A stretch of 38,749 nucleotides of DNA, from NCBI GenBank assembly GCA_944351395.1, contig CALVPP010000006.1, forward strand, positions 1-38,749, in the 5' to 3' direction. This stretch comes from an uncultured Bacilli bacterium (GTDB lineage Bacteria > Bacillota_I > Bacilli_A > RFN20 > CAG-826). The notes under the pieces were generated by a model. It made no database searches. It was not told the DNA's origin and worked only from the letters and a program-made list of their open reading frames with translations. Position numbers and translations under genes: made by a program. Below are positions 26,629 through 34,433 of the stretch, one piece after another; the stretch's first letter is position 1, and every line of letters starts with the position of its first letter.

Positions 26629-26881
26629 TGAAATTCTCATCGAAAAAGATGATGGAAATGAAGAAATTCATAAAATTTTATTCACCTATGAGAATGCCAC
26701 TCGTGGTAAAAAATATGTCTTCACTTATTTAGAACACACACCCGAAGATGTTTACATTTTCTCTTATGATGAGTCATCACATTCTTTAGAAATTGTTAGT
26801 GATGAGAAAGAGTTTTTAGAAGCCGAAGAAATATTAGATGCTTATTTAGAAGATCAAGAAGTGGAAAGAAAAGATGTTTAA
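26612..26881 (+). CDS. DUF1292 family protein (YrzB-like)
   Basis: A small acidic protein of 89 residues that matches the DUF1292 pattern: an N-terminal DDEILIEKDDGNEE, then a beta-rich middle (KKYVFTYLEHTPEDVYIFSYDE) and an acidic helix (FLEAEEILDAYLEDQE). Its molecular role is not known. It overlaps ruvX by 17 bases, with AAGGAAG before the ATG, and follows alaS-ruvX exactly as YrzB does in Bacillus. That position is the main support for the assignment. Confidence 0.85.
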   Translation: MSLKDDEILIEKDDGNEEIHKILFTYENATRGKKYVFTYLEHTPEDVYIFSYDESSHSLEIVSDEKEFLEAEEILDAYLEDQEVERKDV

Positions 26882-26954
26882 GAGGGCATAATATCTTTAC
26901 ATTTTTGAATTTTTCTATAAAATAGAATAGCAACTTAAGAAAGGATGAATCAAA

Positions 26955-27431
26955 ATGGCTAATCAATATAAACTTACCAAAGCTGGTATCGAAGAACTTC
27001 AAAAAGAATATCGACATCTAATTGATGTCGTTAGACCTGACGTCATCGAACAGTTATCGAACGCTAGAGCACAAGGCGACTTAAGTGAAAACGCTGATTA
27101 TGACGCAGCTAGAACTAGACAAGCTGAGACAGAGGGAAGAATTAAAGAGATTGAAAATATTTTAGACCACGTCGTGCTCATCAGCGATAAAGATAAGGCC
27201 AACGAAAAGAATGTTCGTGTTTCAATTGGTGATATCGTAACGGTAGAAAAAGAAGATGGGAAAACCGCTTATTACCGCATCGTTGGTACGATTGAAGCAG
27301 ATCCAATTAATAATAAAATTAGCGACGTGTCTCCTCTAGGTTCTAAACTTATCGGAAAACGCGTCAATGATGTCGTCTCCGTGACGATTCGTGACCGTGT
27401 AACTAAATATAAAATCGTCAGTATCGCTTAA
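26955..27431 (+). CDS. greA: Transcription elongation factor GreA
   Basis: GreA rescues backtracked RNA polymerase by stimulating RNA cleavage. The 158-residue protein has the N-terminal coiled coil, with the catalytic tip ARAQGDLSENADYDAAR (acidic pair Asp and Glu), and the C-terminal FKBP-like domain (SPLGSKLIGKRVNDVV). AAAGGATG gives a ribosome site. The 73 bases upstream contain TTTACA (26896-26901) and several -10-like runs, but none at a good spacing. A strong terminator follows, so it forms a separate or terminal unit. Confidence 0.97.
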   Translation: MANQYKLTKAGIEELQKEYRHLIDVVRPDVIEQLSNARAQGDLSENADYDAARTRQAETEGRIKEIENILDHVVLISDKDKANEKNVRVSIGDIVTVEKEDGKTAYYRIVGTIEADPINNKISDVSPLGSKLIGKRVNDVVSVTIRDRVTKYKIVSIA

Positions 27432-27458
27432 TATCCAATTTGAATTTATTACTAATAT

Positions 27459-27480
27459 AGGTCCCCAGGGACCTTTTTTT
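27459..27480 (+). terminator. greA terminator
   Basis: AGGTCC (27459-27464), loop CCAG and GGACCT (27469-27474) form a perfect 6-bp stem followed by T's to 27480. The comEA ribosome site is 16 bases further on, so comEA probably starts from readthrough or a promoter hidden here. Confidence 0.9.
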
Positions 27481-27511
27481 GTGTATTGAAATGGTAGGAG
27501 GTGAATTTCTG

Positions 27512-28039
27512 ATGTTAAAAATCATAGGCATCATCGTCGTCGGTGTGATAGGCGTTATCGGAGCGTTTCTTTTCATGTCAGGATCATTTTCTTCAGATCC
27601 GAATAACATATTAAATACTGGGGAATATCTTACTATTACAGTTGAAGGTGAAGTAGAAAAACCAGGCACTTATGCTTTAGATTTAGGAGCGACGATGAAT
27701 GATTTAATCGAAAAAGCAGGAGGAACGACAGATAATGCTGATCCTTTAGCGTACTTTGATGACGCTATGCTTAGCGAAGGCATGACTTATTATATCGCTC
27801 CAAAGTACGATTTAACTGATATTTGTGCAACTGAACCAATCGAAAAAGTAAATGTCAACACCGATTCACAAGAAAAAATACAAGAAATTGATGGCGTATC
27901 TTCTAGCGTGGCTAGTTCTATCGTTTCATATCGTGCGGGTGGAAATAGAATTGATACGTTAGAAGAATTACTCGAAGTATATGGAATAGGTAATGCTACC
28001 TATACAAAGATGCGCAATTATGTCACTTTGCACGCATGA
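27512..28039 (+). CDS. comEA: Competence DNA receptor ComEA
   Basis: ComEA is the membrane-tethered receptor that binds external DNA and passes it to ComEC. The ATG at 27512 is chosen because a near-perfect AGGAGGTG (27496-27503) lies 8 bases before it; an upstream TTG is ignored. The 175-residue protein has an N-terminal membrane helix (about 3-24). A soluble SLBB-like domain follows (TITVEGEVEKPGTYAL...LIEKAGG, about 40-75). The C-terminal tandem helix-hairpin-helix (VNVNTDSQEKIQEIDGVSSS ... YGIGNATYTKM) is the DNA-binding part. It overlaps comEC by four bases (ATGA). Confidence 0.94.
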   Translation: MLKIIGIIVVGVIGVIGAFLFMSGSFSSDPNNILNTGEYLTITVEGEVEKPGTYALDLGATMNDLIEKAGGTTDNADPLAYFDDAMLSEGMTYYIAPKYDLTDICATEPIEKVNVNTDSQEKIQEIDGVSSSVASSIVSYRAGGNRIDTLEELLEVYGIGNATYTKMRNYVTLHA

Positions 28040-30054
28040 TTTTTCTTAGTTTTCTTTGCATAGTTTTAGGGCTCATCTTTCGAAAGGTGAGCCTTCTTTT
28101 TCAAATAATTTTACCTGTTGTGACATTGGTGTTACTCATACGTAAATGTAATTTTAAAAAGATGGTTATTTGTATAGGAATATTTGGTTTAGGACTAGGT
28201 TTATCTTATTTAAACTTTGCCGATACAAATAAAGAAAATGTAACGATAGAAGGAATAGTTATTGAAAGCAAAGAAAATTATTTTCTCTTTCAAAGTGGAA
28301 TATATAAATATTATGTGTATGAAGAAAAAACTGATGTAAATGCCGGAGATATTTTAAAATTAGAAGGAGCAGTTGATAAATTAGAATTTAATCATATAGA
28401 ATCGCAATTCGATTTCGCTAGTTATTTAAACGACAAAGGTGTATTTAATTCTTTCCAAATTAAGGAAAAATACGTAATATTTGAAAATTTTTTACATCAA
28501 AAAGATAAAATTGAGTTATTTTTGTCTCATTTCGATGAAAACGGTCAATTAGTATTAAATGCTTTGCTCTTCAATGTTCGCGATTACGATAGCGTTTTAA
28601 ATAAAAATTTTGAGCAATTATCACTGATACATCTATTTGCTATAAGCGGCATTTATATCCATCTTTTTATGAATGTCTTAAATTATTTTTTCACTATGTT
28701 TATTAAGCCGAAATATAGTGAAGTTTTATCGATATTGATTACTTTTATCTTATCATTATTCGTTTTTCCAAATTTTAGTTTCATGCGCGTCGTTCTCATA
28801 AAAACTATAAGTTATCTGAATCATCAATTCTTAAAAGATAAATTTTCAAGAAGTGACGTATTAGCAATGAGCGCTTTTGTTTTTATATTAATTGATTATC
28901 GTTTCGTCTATCAAAATGGTTTTAAGTATGGATATCTAGCATCATATTTCATTAATTTCTTATCGATAAAATTGCGTGGAACAAGCGGTATAAAAAAGAG
29001 ATTTCTCATCGTCTTCTTATTAAGTTTTTTGTTTTTGCCATTTCAAATCGCTTCTTCTGGTAAGGTTAACGTCTTTTTCTTGTTCATCCAGTTATTAATT
29101 ACTCCTTTAGCTTCAACTATATTTTCGTTCAACTCTATTTTCTTTTTAACGTATCCGTTTTTTCCTCCTTTAATAAATATTTTTAGTTATTTTTTCATCA
29201 ATTTAATCAACTCTATAAGTAATTTTACTTTTTCGATAAATTTTGCTCCTTTTAGCAATCTAGCATTAATGACATATTACGCCATTTTCTTCTTGTTAAT
29301 TTATGCTTCAGAAATAAAACATCATCGCCTATTTAAAATGTCTTGCATAATAGTGGTAGCGTTTAATTGTTTACGTGCTTTGCCAGTGGAAAATCTCTTA
29401 ATTTCTAGCGTCCATTTTATAAATGTTGGTCAAGGCGATTCAACGCTCATCATCCATCGTGGAAAGAGTGTTTTGATAGATACTGGCGGTATATATAATG
29501 TCGATGTTGCAAACGATAGTTTAATTCCTTATTTTAGAAAACAAAAATTATATAAGTTAGATTATCTCATCATCACGCATGATGATTTTGATCATGATGG
29601 TGCAAAAGAAGATTTAATAGATAATTTTCCAGTAGGGAAAGTCATAGAAGACTATAATTATTTTCCATTAAATATTAATGGACTCATCATCGAAAATTTT
29701 AATGAATCTAATTTAGATAGAGGGGAAAATGATGCTTCATTCGTCTTAAAATTCATTTTATCAAACGTGAAGTTTTTATTGATGGGTGATGCATCTAGTG
29801 AAATTGAGAACATGTTATTAAATGAAGGATATGATGTCGATTGCGATATTTTAAAAGTAGGCCATCATGGTTCCAAATCGTCTTCCTTGTATGAATTTTT
29901 AAAAGCGACGAGCCCAGATGAAGTCATCATATCTGCTGGAAAAAATAATCGGTATGGACACCCGAGTCTGGATACATTATCAAGACTAGAAAGTCTAAAT
30001 ATACCTTATAAAATTACATACGAAGAAGGGACGATTAAATATACATTTATTTGA
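28036..30054 (+). CDS. comEC: Competence DNA-import channel ComEC
   Basis: ComEC moves single-stranded DNA across the membrane. The 672-residue protein has hydrophobic N-terminal helices, an OB-like soluble part (about 75-150), the Competence domain with many helices (about 180-450), and a C-terminal metallo-beta-lactamase domain (about 455-672). The last carries INVGQGDSTLII, LIDTGG, THDDFDHDGA (the HxDxDH metal motif intact) and VGHHGSKSS. It is somewhat shorter than Bacillus ComEC. ComEB, present in Bacillus, is absent between comEA and comEC. The gene looks complete, so DNA uptake is possible if pilus genes exist elsewhere. Confidence 0.94.
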   Translation: MIFLSFLCIVLGLIFRKVSLLFQIILPVVTLVLLIRKCNFKKMVICIGIFGLGLGLSYLNFADTNKENVTIEGIVIESKENYFLFQSGIYKYYVYEEKTDVNAGDILKLEGAVDKLEFNHIESQFDFASYLNDKGVFNSFQIKEKYVIFENFLHQKDKIELFLSHFDENGQLVLNALLFNVRDYDSVLNKNFEQLSLIHLFAISGIYIHLFMNVLNYFFTMFIKPKYSEVLSILITFILSLFVFPNFSFMRVVLIKTISYLNHQFLKDKFSRSDVLAMSAFVFILIDYRFVYQNGFKYGYLASYFINFLSIKLRGTSGIKKRFLIVFLLSFLFLPFQIASSGKVNVFFLFIQLLITPLASTIFSFNSIFFLTYPFFPPLINIFSYFFINLINSISNFTFSINFAPFSNLALMTYYAIFFLLIYASEIKHHRLFKMSCIIVVAFNCLRALPVENLLISSVHFINVGQGDSTLIIHRGKSVLIDTGGIYNVDVANDSLIPYFRKQKLYKLDYLIITHDDFDHDGAKEDLIDNFPVGKVIEDYNYFPLNINGLIIENFNESNLDRGENDASFVLKFILSNVKFLLMGDASSEIENMLLNEGYDVDCDILKVGHHGSKSSSLYEFLKATSPDEVIISAGKNNRYGHPSLDTLSRLESLNIPYKITYEEGTIKYTFI

Positions 30055-30064
30055 TAAAATAAGT

Positions 30065-30070
30065 TATAAT
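30065..30070 (+). promoter_or_regulatory. -10 of holA, near-leaderless
   Basis: TATAAT ends 9 bases before the holA ATG at 30080, with no ribosome site in between. Transcription should start 0-3 bases before the ATG. No good -35 box was found. Confidence 0.45.
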
Positions 30071-30079
30071 CTTTCTAGT

Positions 30080-31036
30080 ATGCTATATTTAATTTTTGGT
30101 CCACAAAGCGCAAGAAATAAAGTAAAAGTGCAAAAACTCGCTAAAGAGAACTTAGACGAGATTAATGACTTAAACTTCATCAAATTTCAATATAGTGAAG
30201 AAAATTTAGCGGATATCATCTACGCAGTTGGTTCAATTTCTCTCATGTCAGATAAACGTTTCATCGTCGTAGAAAACGCTAATTTTATGTTGAAGGGTAA
30301 TGATAAAAATGATCGTATCTCGCGCGCTATCATCGAAACTTATGAAGAATCACCTACGAATGATGTCGTCTTCGCTTTGACAAGTGAAGAAATTGACAAG
30401 AATAATGCACTTTACAAATATATTAATGAACACGGAAAAATATTTGAATTGCTCGATATTAGCGATGAAGAATGGTCTGCTTACATAAAACAGTATTTTA
30501 TCAAATCATTAAATTGTGATATTGAGCGACCTGCAATAGAAGAATTAAAAAGAAGAGTGCACGGTGATTTAACTTTATTTCAAAACGAGGCACAAAAATT
30601 GAGTTTATATTCTAAAAAAATAACGTTGGATGATGTAAAATTGCTCGTCACTAATCCTTTAGAAGAAAAGACGGGTGATTTATTCTATTCTTTATTAAAC
30701 AAAAATAAAGCAAAAGCTATAGCTACTTTTCGTGACTTAAAAATTCAAAGTGAAGAACCAGTACGTATCATCGCTATGCTCGCTAATCAATTTAGATTGT
30801 TAAATGATGTGCGCTTTTTAGCAAAATGTGGAATGAGTGATGATGAAATCGGACGCGAACTTCACATCCCAATTAATCGAGTAAGAACGATGCAACGAAT
30901 GAAAGTGAAGATTACACGTCAAAAAATAGAGGACACATTATTAGATTTGTACGATTTAGATTGCAAAATAAAAAGCGGTCTTATCGATCGCTTCTATGGT
31001 TTTGAGTCTTTCTTATTACGCTTTAAAGCGTATTGA
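30080..31036 (+). CDS. holA: DNA polymerase III delta subunit
   Basis: HolA is the clamp-loader wrench that opens the beta clamp. The 318-residue protein starts MLYLIFGPQSARNK, matching family starts that read M-x-x-L-x-G-x-(D/E). It has the block FIVVENANF, a central lid, and a C-terminal collar helix bundle (RIIAMLANQFRLLNDVRFL). It sits between comEC and rpsT, the same neighbours as in Bacillus. Its end overlaps the convergent rpsT by 14 bases. It is probably read from its own leaderless promoter as well as from comEC. Confidence 0.93.
   Translation: MLYLIFGPQSARNKVKVQKLAKENLDEINDLNFIKFQYSEENLADIIYAVGSISLMSDKRFIVVENANFMLKGNDKNDRISRAIIETYEESPTNDVVFALTSEEIDKNNALYKYINEHGKIFELLDISDEEWSAYIKQYFIKSLNCDIERPAIEELKRRVHGDLTLFQNEAQKLSLYSKKITLDDVKLLVTNPLEEKTGDLFYSLLNKNKAKAIATFRDLKIQSEEPVRIIAMLANQFRLLNDVRFLAKCGMSDDEIGRELHIPINRVRTMQRMKVKITRQKIEDTLLDLYDLDCKIKSGLIDRFYGFESFLLRFKAY
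30965..30993 (-). terminator. Possible rpsT terminator inside holA
   Basis: On the minus strand AAGCG, an 11-base loop and CGCTT are followed by TTTATTTT. The hairpin lies 30 bases past the rpsT stop, inside holA. The stem is short. Confidence 0.35.
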
Positions 31037-31283
31037 CAAGACGGCGTAAATTAGCTTTTTGACGGCTGGCGGTACGTTTATGTTGGATGCCACGAGCAGC
31101 AAGTTTATCAGCTAGACGTTCGGCTTTGCTAAGAAGAATAAGAGCGTTTTCTTTATCTTTCTTTTCAACTGCTAGACGGACTTTCTTCATCGCGGTGCGA
31201 AGTTCGCTACGAGCGCTAGCGTTTCTCTTACGAGCTTTTTCATTCTGTTTGTTACGTTTAATCTGTGATTTGATATTTGCCAT
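31023..31283 (-). CDS. rpsT: 30S ribosomal protein S20
   Basis: S20 binds the 5' domain and the end helix of 16S rRNA. The 86-residue protein begins MANIKSQIKRNKQNEKARKR and has the helical, Lys/Arg/Ala-rich pattern of the family, including the HKRTASRQKANLRRLV end. A GAGGTGA ribosome site lies about 9 bases before the ATG on the minus strand. It converges on holA with overlapping 3' ends, as in Bacillus neighbourhoods. It has its own promoter. Confidence 0.97.
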   Translation of the reverse strand: MANIKSQIKRNKQNEKARKRNASARSELRTAMKKVRLAVEKKDKENALILLSKAERLADKLAARGIQHKRTASRQKANLRRLVNTL

Positions 31284-31316
31284 CTTTATGATTCACCTCA
31301 CTTGACGTTCTTTTAG

Positions 31317-31345
31317 ATAATAGCAAAAATAAATAACTCTATCAA
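31317..31345 (-). promoter_or_regulatory. rpsT promoter
   Basis: On the minus strand TTGATA (31345-31340), a 17-base spacer and TATTAT (31322-31317) form a near-consensus promoter. The -10 is extended by TGC. The leader before rpsT is about 25-30 bases and includes a ribosome site. Confidence 0.7.
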
Positions 31346-31356
31346 TGAAAATATTT

Positions 31357-33372
31357 TCATTTATTTAATAAATACATGGCAAAATCATGAATGTTTACTA
31401 GTTTACCATAATTTTCTTCTTCAAATGTGATATGAAAGGTATCTTCTATCTCTTTAACTAGTTCGACATAGGACATGCTATCACCACCTAAATCATCAAT
31501 CCAATGACCTTCATCACTTATTTTGTAAGTTGGTAGTAATAATACGCGAGCAAAAATCTCTCTTAAACTTTTTAGTATGTCAACAACTTTTGCTTCTTCA
31601 AATCCTTGATAATTGTTGACATCAACTTCTCTTTCTAAAGGAGTGTAGCGATTGGGTTTATCTAAGATACGCTTTTTTACATCGTTGCGTTTAATTTTGC
31701 GATTAGATGATAGAGGTAGTTTATCAAGAGAAATATAAACTTTATTTACGGAATATTTTAATCCAATCGATTTATTGCGATCGTGAATGAGTTTTTTTAA
31801 GGTGATAAATTTATCATCGTTTACATCGTCCTTCGTCTCGATGACTAAGACGACATCTTCGTCGTTAGACTTATTTTTCTTCATACCGATGACACAAAGA
31901 TTTTGTATACCTTCGATGTCGTGGAACTTTTCTTCAATTTCCTCTGGGAAAATGTTTTCTCCGTTAGCGTTTATGATAAGTTCTTTTACACGACCTTTGA
32001 TAAAATATCTCCCTGTTTTATCACTTTTTACTATATCTCCGGTATGGAAATATCCTTCATCGTCTAATTCAGTATGCTTTTCTTCGCCGTTTACGATCAT
32101 CTTCGTATGAATGTAGGGACTTTTAACGAGTAATTCACCGATGTTTTCATCTTGTTTCTTCTTCATTAAATTGTCGATGGGTGAAATTTTATAAGTGACA
32201 CCGTATAAAGGTTTTCCAATGCTTCCTTTTAATCTTTTAGCGACATCTTCACTATATTCAACAGAAGTGATACCAATTTCAGTCATACCATACCCGTTAC
32301 TTAGCGGATAGTTTAACCCGTTTATTACATTTAATGTATCTTTATAGATAAAACCTCCTCCAGTGATGGCAAAACGCACATTTGTGCCTAATATCGTATT
32401 TTGTACACTTGCGAGACTAAAGCGATAGGCAGCGTTACCAGCATCGGCTTTTGAAATTTTGCCAGTGTTAAAAAGAAGTAGTTTATTTAACATATCGAGA
32501 CGATTTTTGCCCTCTAATTCGGCACTTCTTCGGGTCGCTTTAGCAATGTAATCCCAAAAAAGAGGAACAGAATAGATGTGAGTTACTCTTTGCTTTTGAG
32601 CGATGTAAGCGACATCGTTTGGCGCTTTTGAATGTGGGAAAACGAGTACTTTATTGAAAAAACTATACCAAAGAAAATTAGCGACAAAACCGAAGATGTG
32701 ATGGAATGGAAGGACGACGAGAACTTTTAATTCGCCCATAGAATTAGGATAGATGATATCCCTAGTTCTTTCTGGCAATGCTTGAGCTGCATTTATTTGA
32801 TGGCATAATGCATTTCCATCAAAAACGACTAATTTCACTTCTCCCATCGTTCCAGAAGTGCAGAACACGACTTCATTTTCCCAACTTTCAATGAACGAAT
32901 AATCGCTTTTTTCTTCATTTATTTCACCAGCGTTAAAGACGAGAAACGGATAATCTTTTCTTTCATTAGTGATGAGTGCGACAGCATTAGATTTTAAGAT
33001 GATGTTAGTCGTCATCGCTACGTCAAGTCTTGGATCTAGTAGCAATGGCTTAAAACCACACATGAGAATGCTATAGAAGAAAAGCATCCAAAGAGGACTC
33101 GTTTCTAATTTCAAAGCCACTAATGAGCCTTTCGGTAGTGTGTAAAGAAATTTATGAAGTTTAGAAGCAGTGTTATATGTCTTTGAACGAAACTCGCTAT
33201 AAGACATTTTCGTCATTTTCTTTTTTTCATTAGTGTATATAGCAAAAGTTTTTAGATTGGACATCTTAAAGGACATTTCAAAAATGTCTTGTATCGTCAT
33301 ATTTGTCTTCAATAATTCTTTCGTTTTATCGACGAAAGCTTGTACTTGTTGATATTCTGGATATAAGGCCAT
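31357..33372 (-). CDS. Adenylate-forming acyl ligase fused to an acyl carrier domain
   Basis: This 671-residue protein activates a carboxylic acid as acyl-AMP and probably passes it to its own carrier domain. The ligase half (about 1-560) has the AMP-binding loop CTSGTMGEVK (171-180, family TSGTTGxPK), the A5-type YGMTEIG, GYFHTGD and GRVKELIINANGENIFPEEIE with the catalytic-type Lys near the end. The C-terminal PP-binding domain (about 595-671) has DDLGGDSMSYVEL, where Ser632 is the predicted phosphopantetheine site. Fatty acid is the likeliest substrate, given plsC and acpS in this window, but an NRPS-like or other acid cannot be excluded. GAGG precedes the ATG. It stands alone on the minus strand, divergent from fmt. 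Confidence 0.85.
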   Translation of the reverse strand: MALYPEYQQVQAFVDKTKELLKTNMTIQDIFEMSFKMSNLKTFAIYTNEKKKMTKMSYSEFRSKTYNTASKLHKFLYTLPKGSLVALKLETSPLWMLFFYSILMCGFKPLLLDPRLDVAMTTNIILKSNAVALITNERKDYPFLVFNAGEINEEKSDYSFIESWENEVVFCTSGTMGEVKLVVFDGNALCHQINAAQALPERTRDIIYPNSMGELKVLVVLPFHHIFGFVANFLWYSFFNKVLVFPHSKAPNDVAYIAQKQRVTHIYSVPLFWDYIAKATRRSAELEGKNRLDMLNKLLLFNTGKISKADAGNAAYRFSLASVQNTILGTNVRFAITGGGFIYKDTLNVINGLNYPLSNGYGMTEIGITSVEYSEDVAKRLKGSIGKPLYGVTYKISPIDNLMKKKQDENIGELLVKSPYIHTKMIVNGEEKHTELDDEGYFHTGDIVKSDKTGRYFIKGRVKELIINANGENIFPEEIEEKFHDIEGIQNLCVIGMKKNKSNDEDVVLVIETKDDVNDDKFITLKKLIHDRNKSIGLKYSVNKVYISLDKLPLSSNRKIKRNDVKKRILDKPNRYTPLEREVDVNNYQGFEEAKVVDILKSLREIFARVLLLPTYKISDEGHWIDDLGGDSMSYVELVKEIEDTFHITFEEENYGKLVNIHDFAMYLLNK

Positions 33373-33423
33373 ATTTTACCTCTTCTTCATCGGAATTTAG
33401 ATGAAAATATACATAGTTAAGCG

Positions 33424-33453
33424 TTGAAAGGTTACCCTTAATAATATTACAAT
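33424..33453 (+). promoter_or_regulatory. Leaderless promoter of fmt
   Basis: TTGAAA (33424-33429), an 18-base spacer and TACAAT (33448-33453) are followed after 7 bases by the fmt ATG at 33461. There is no Shine-Dalgarno site. This is the cleanest leaderless arrangement in the window. Confidence 0.65.
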
Positions 33454-33460
33454 ACAAGTT

Positions 33461-34429
33461 ATGATAGATTCCACACATATTAGAAAACTTAATTTAAATT
33501 ATCGCGATGTCCGTATCGCGTTTCTTGGCTCACCTTTGATGTCCGCAAGGCTCATGCAAAAATTACACGATGAGGGATTTAACATCGTTTTAAGTGTCGC
33601 CCAACCTGCAAAGGCAAAAGGGAGAGGTAATAAGGTTATCGTTTCAGAAGTAGAAGCTTTATCAAAGAAATTATCTATTCCTTGTTTTACTCCGAGAAAA
33701 ATTAGGGAGGATTATTCTTTTATTAAAGATTATGACATCGACCTCATCGTCTGTTTAGCATATGGTCAAATCATTCCACAAGGACTCATCGATTCTGCGA
33801 AACTTGGAGCGTTAAATTTTCATGGTTCCATCCTTCCTAAATTACGCGGTGCCGATCCTATTAGGCGTTCGATTATCGAAGGTTTTAAGACGACGGGATT
33901 TTCTTTGATGGAGATGGTAGATAAAATGGATGCTGGTGCAGTTTATGATACGTTTGAGATAGGTATAGAAAATTTAAATTACGATGAACTAGTTGACTCT
34001 TTAACAAGTTCGTTATTAGAATTTGCTCCAAAAAGTTTGAAAAGATTTATCGCCGGTGAATTAATTCCTCGTCCCCAAAAAGAAGAGGAAGTCACTTTTG
34101 CACCGAAGATAAAAAAAGAAGACGAAAAATTAGATTTATCTTTAGATACCATGACATTTTTAAGATGGGTTTTAGCCTTATCTTATCATCCAGGAGGTTT
34201 TCTTATCTTAGATGATGAGCCTCTTAAAATCTTAAAAGCAACGTATCATAGTGAAGAGATTGATTCTCCTGTAGGAATGATAAAAGCTATAGCAAAAGAT
34301 CATTTCATCTTGCAATTAAAAGATGGCGATATTTCCATTTACGAAATACAAAAAGCAGGTGGCAAAAAAATGGATGTTCGAGCGTTTTTAAACGGCCATA
34401 AAAATCTTCTAGGAAAAATATTGCGATAG
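33461..34429 (+). CDS. fmt: Methionyl-tRNA formyltransferase
   Basis: Fmt formylates initiator Met-tRNA. The 322-residue protein has the Rossmann-like catalytic domain, with RIAFLGSP near 18-25, LNFHGSILPKLRGADPIRR carrying the catalytic Asn and His, and VDKMDAG with the catalytic Asp. The C-terminal OB-like domain is present (about 215-322). The N-terminus is about 16 residues longer than the usual start. No closer in-frame start fits, and the promoter places the mRNA start at this ATG. It forms a unit with the helicase gene 4 bases downstream. Confidence 0.95.
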   Translation: MIDSTHIRKLNLNYRDVRIAFLGSPLMSARLMQKLHDEGFNIVLSVAQPAKAKGRGNKVIVSEVEALSKKLSIPCFTPRKIREDYSFIKDYDIDLIVCLAYGQIIPQGLIDSAKLGALNFHGSILPKLRGADPIRRSIIEGFKTTGFSLMEMVDKMDAGAVYDTFEIGIENLNYDELVDSLTSSLLEFAPKSLKRFIAGELIPRPQKEEEVTFAPKIKKEDEKLDLSLDTMTFLRWVLALSYHPGGFLILDDEPLKILKATYHSEEIDSPVGMIKAIAKDHFILQLKDGDISIYEIQKAGGKKMDVRAFLNGHKNLLGKILR

Positions 34430-34433
34430 AGTT

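Noticed and set aside
27479-27511. TTG start adding 11 residues to comEA
   Set aside because: It lies inside the greA terminator T-run; AGGAGGTG points to the ATG at 27512.
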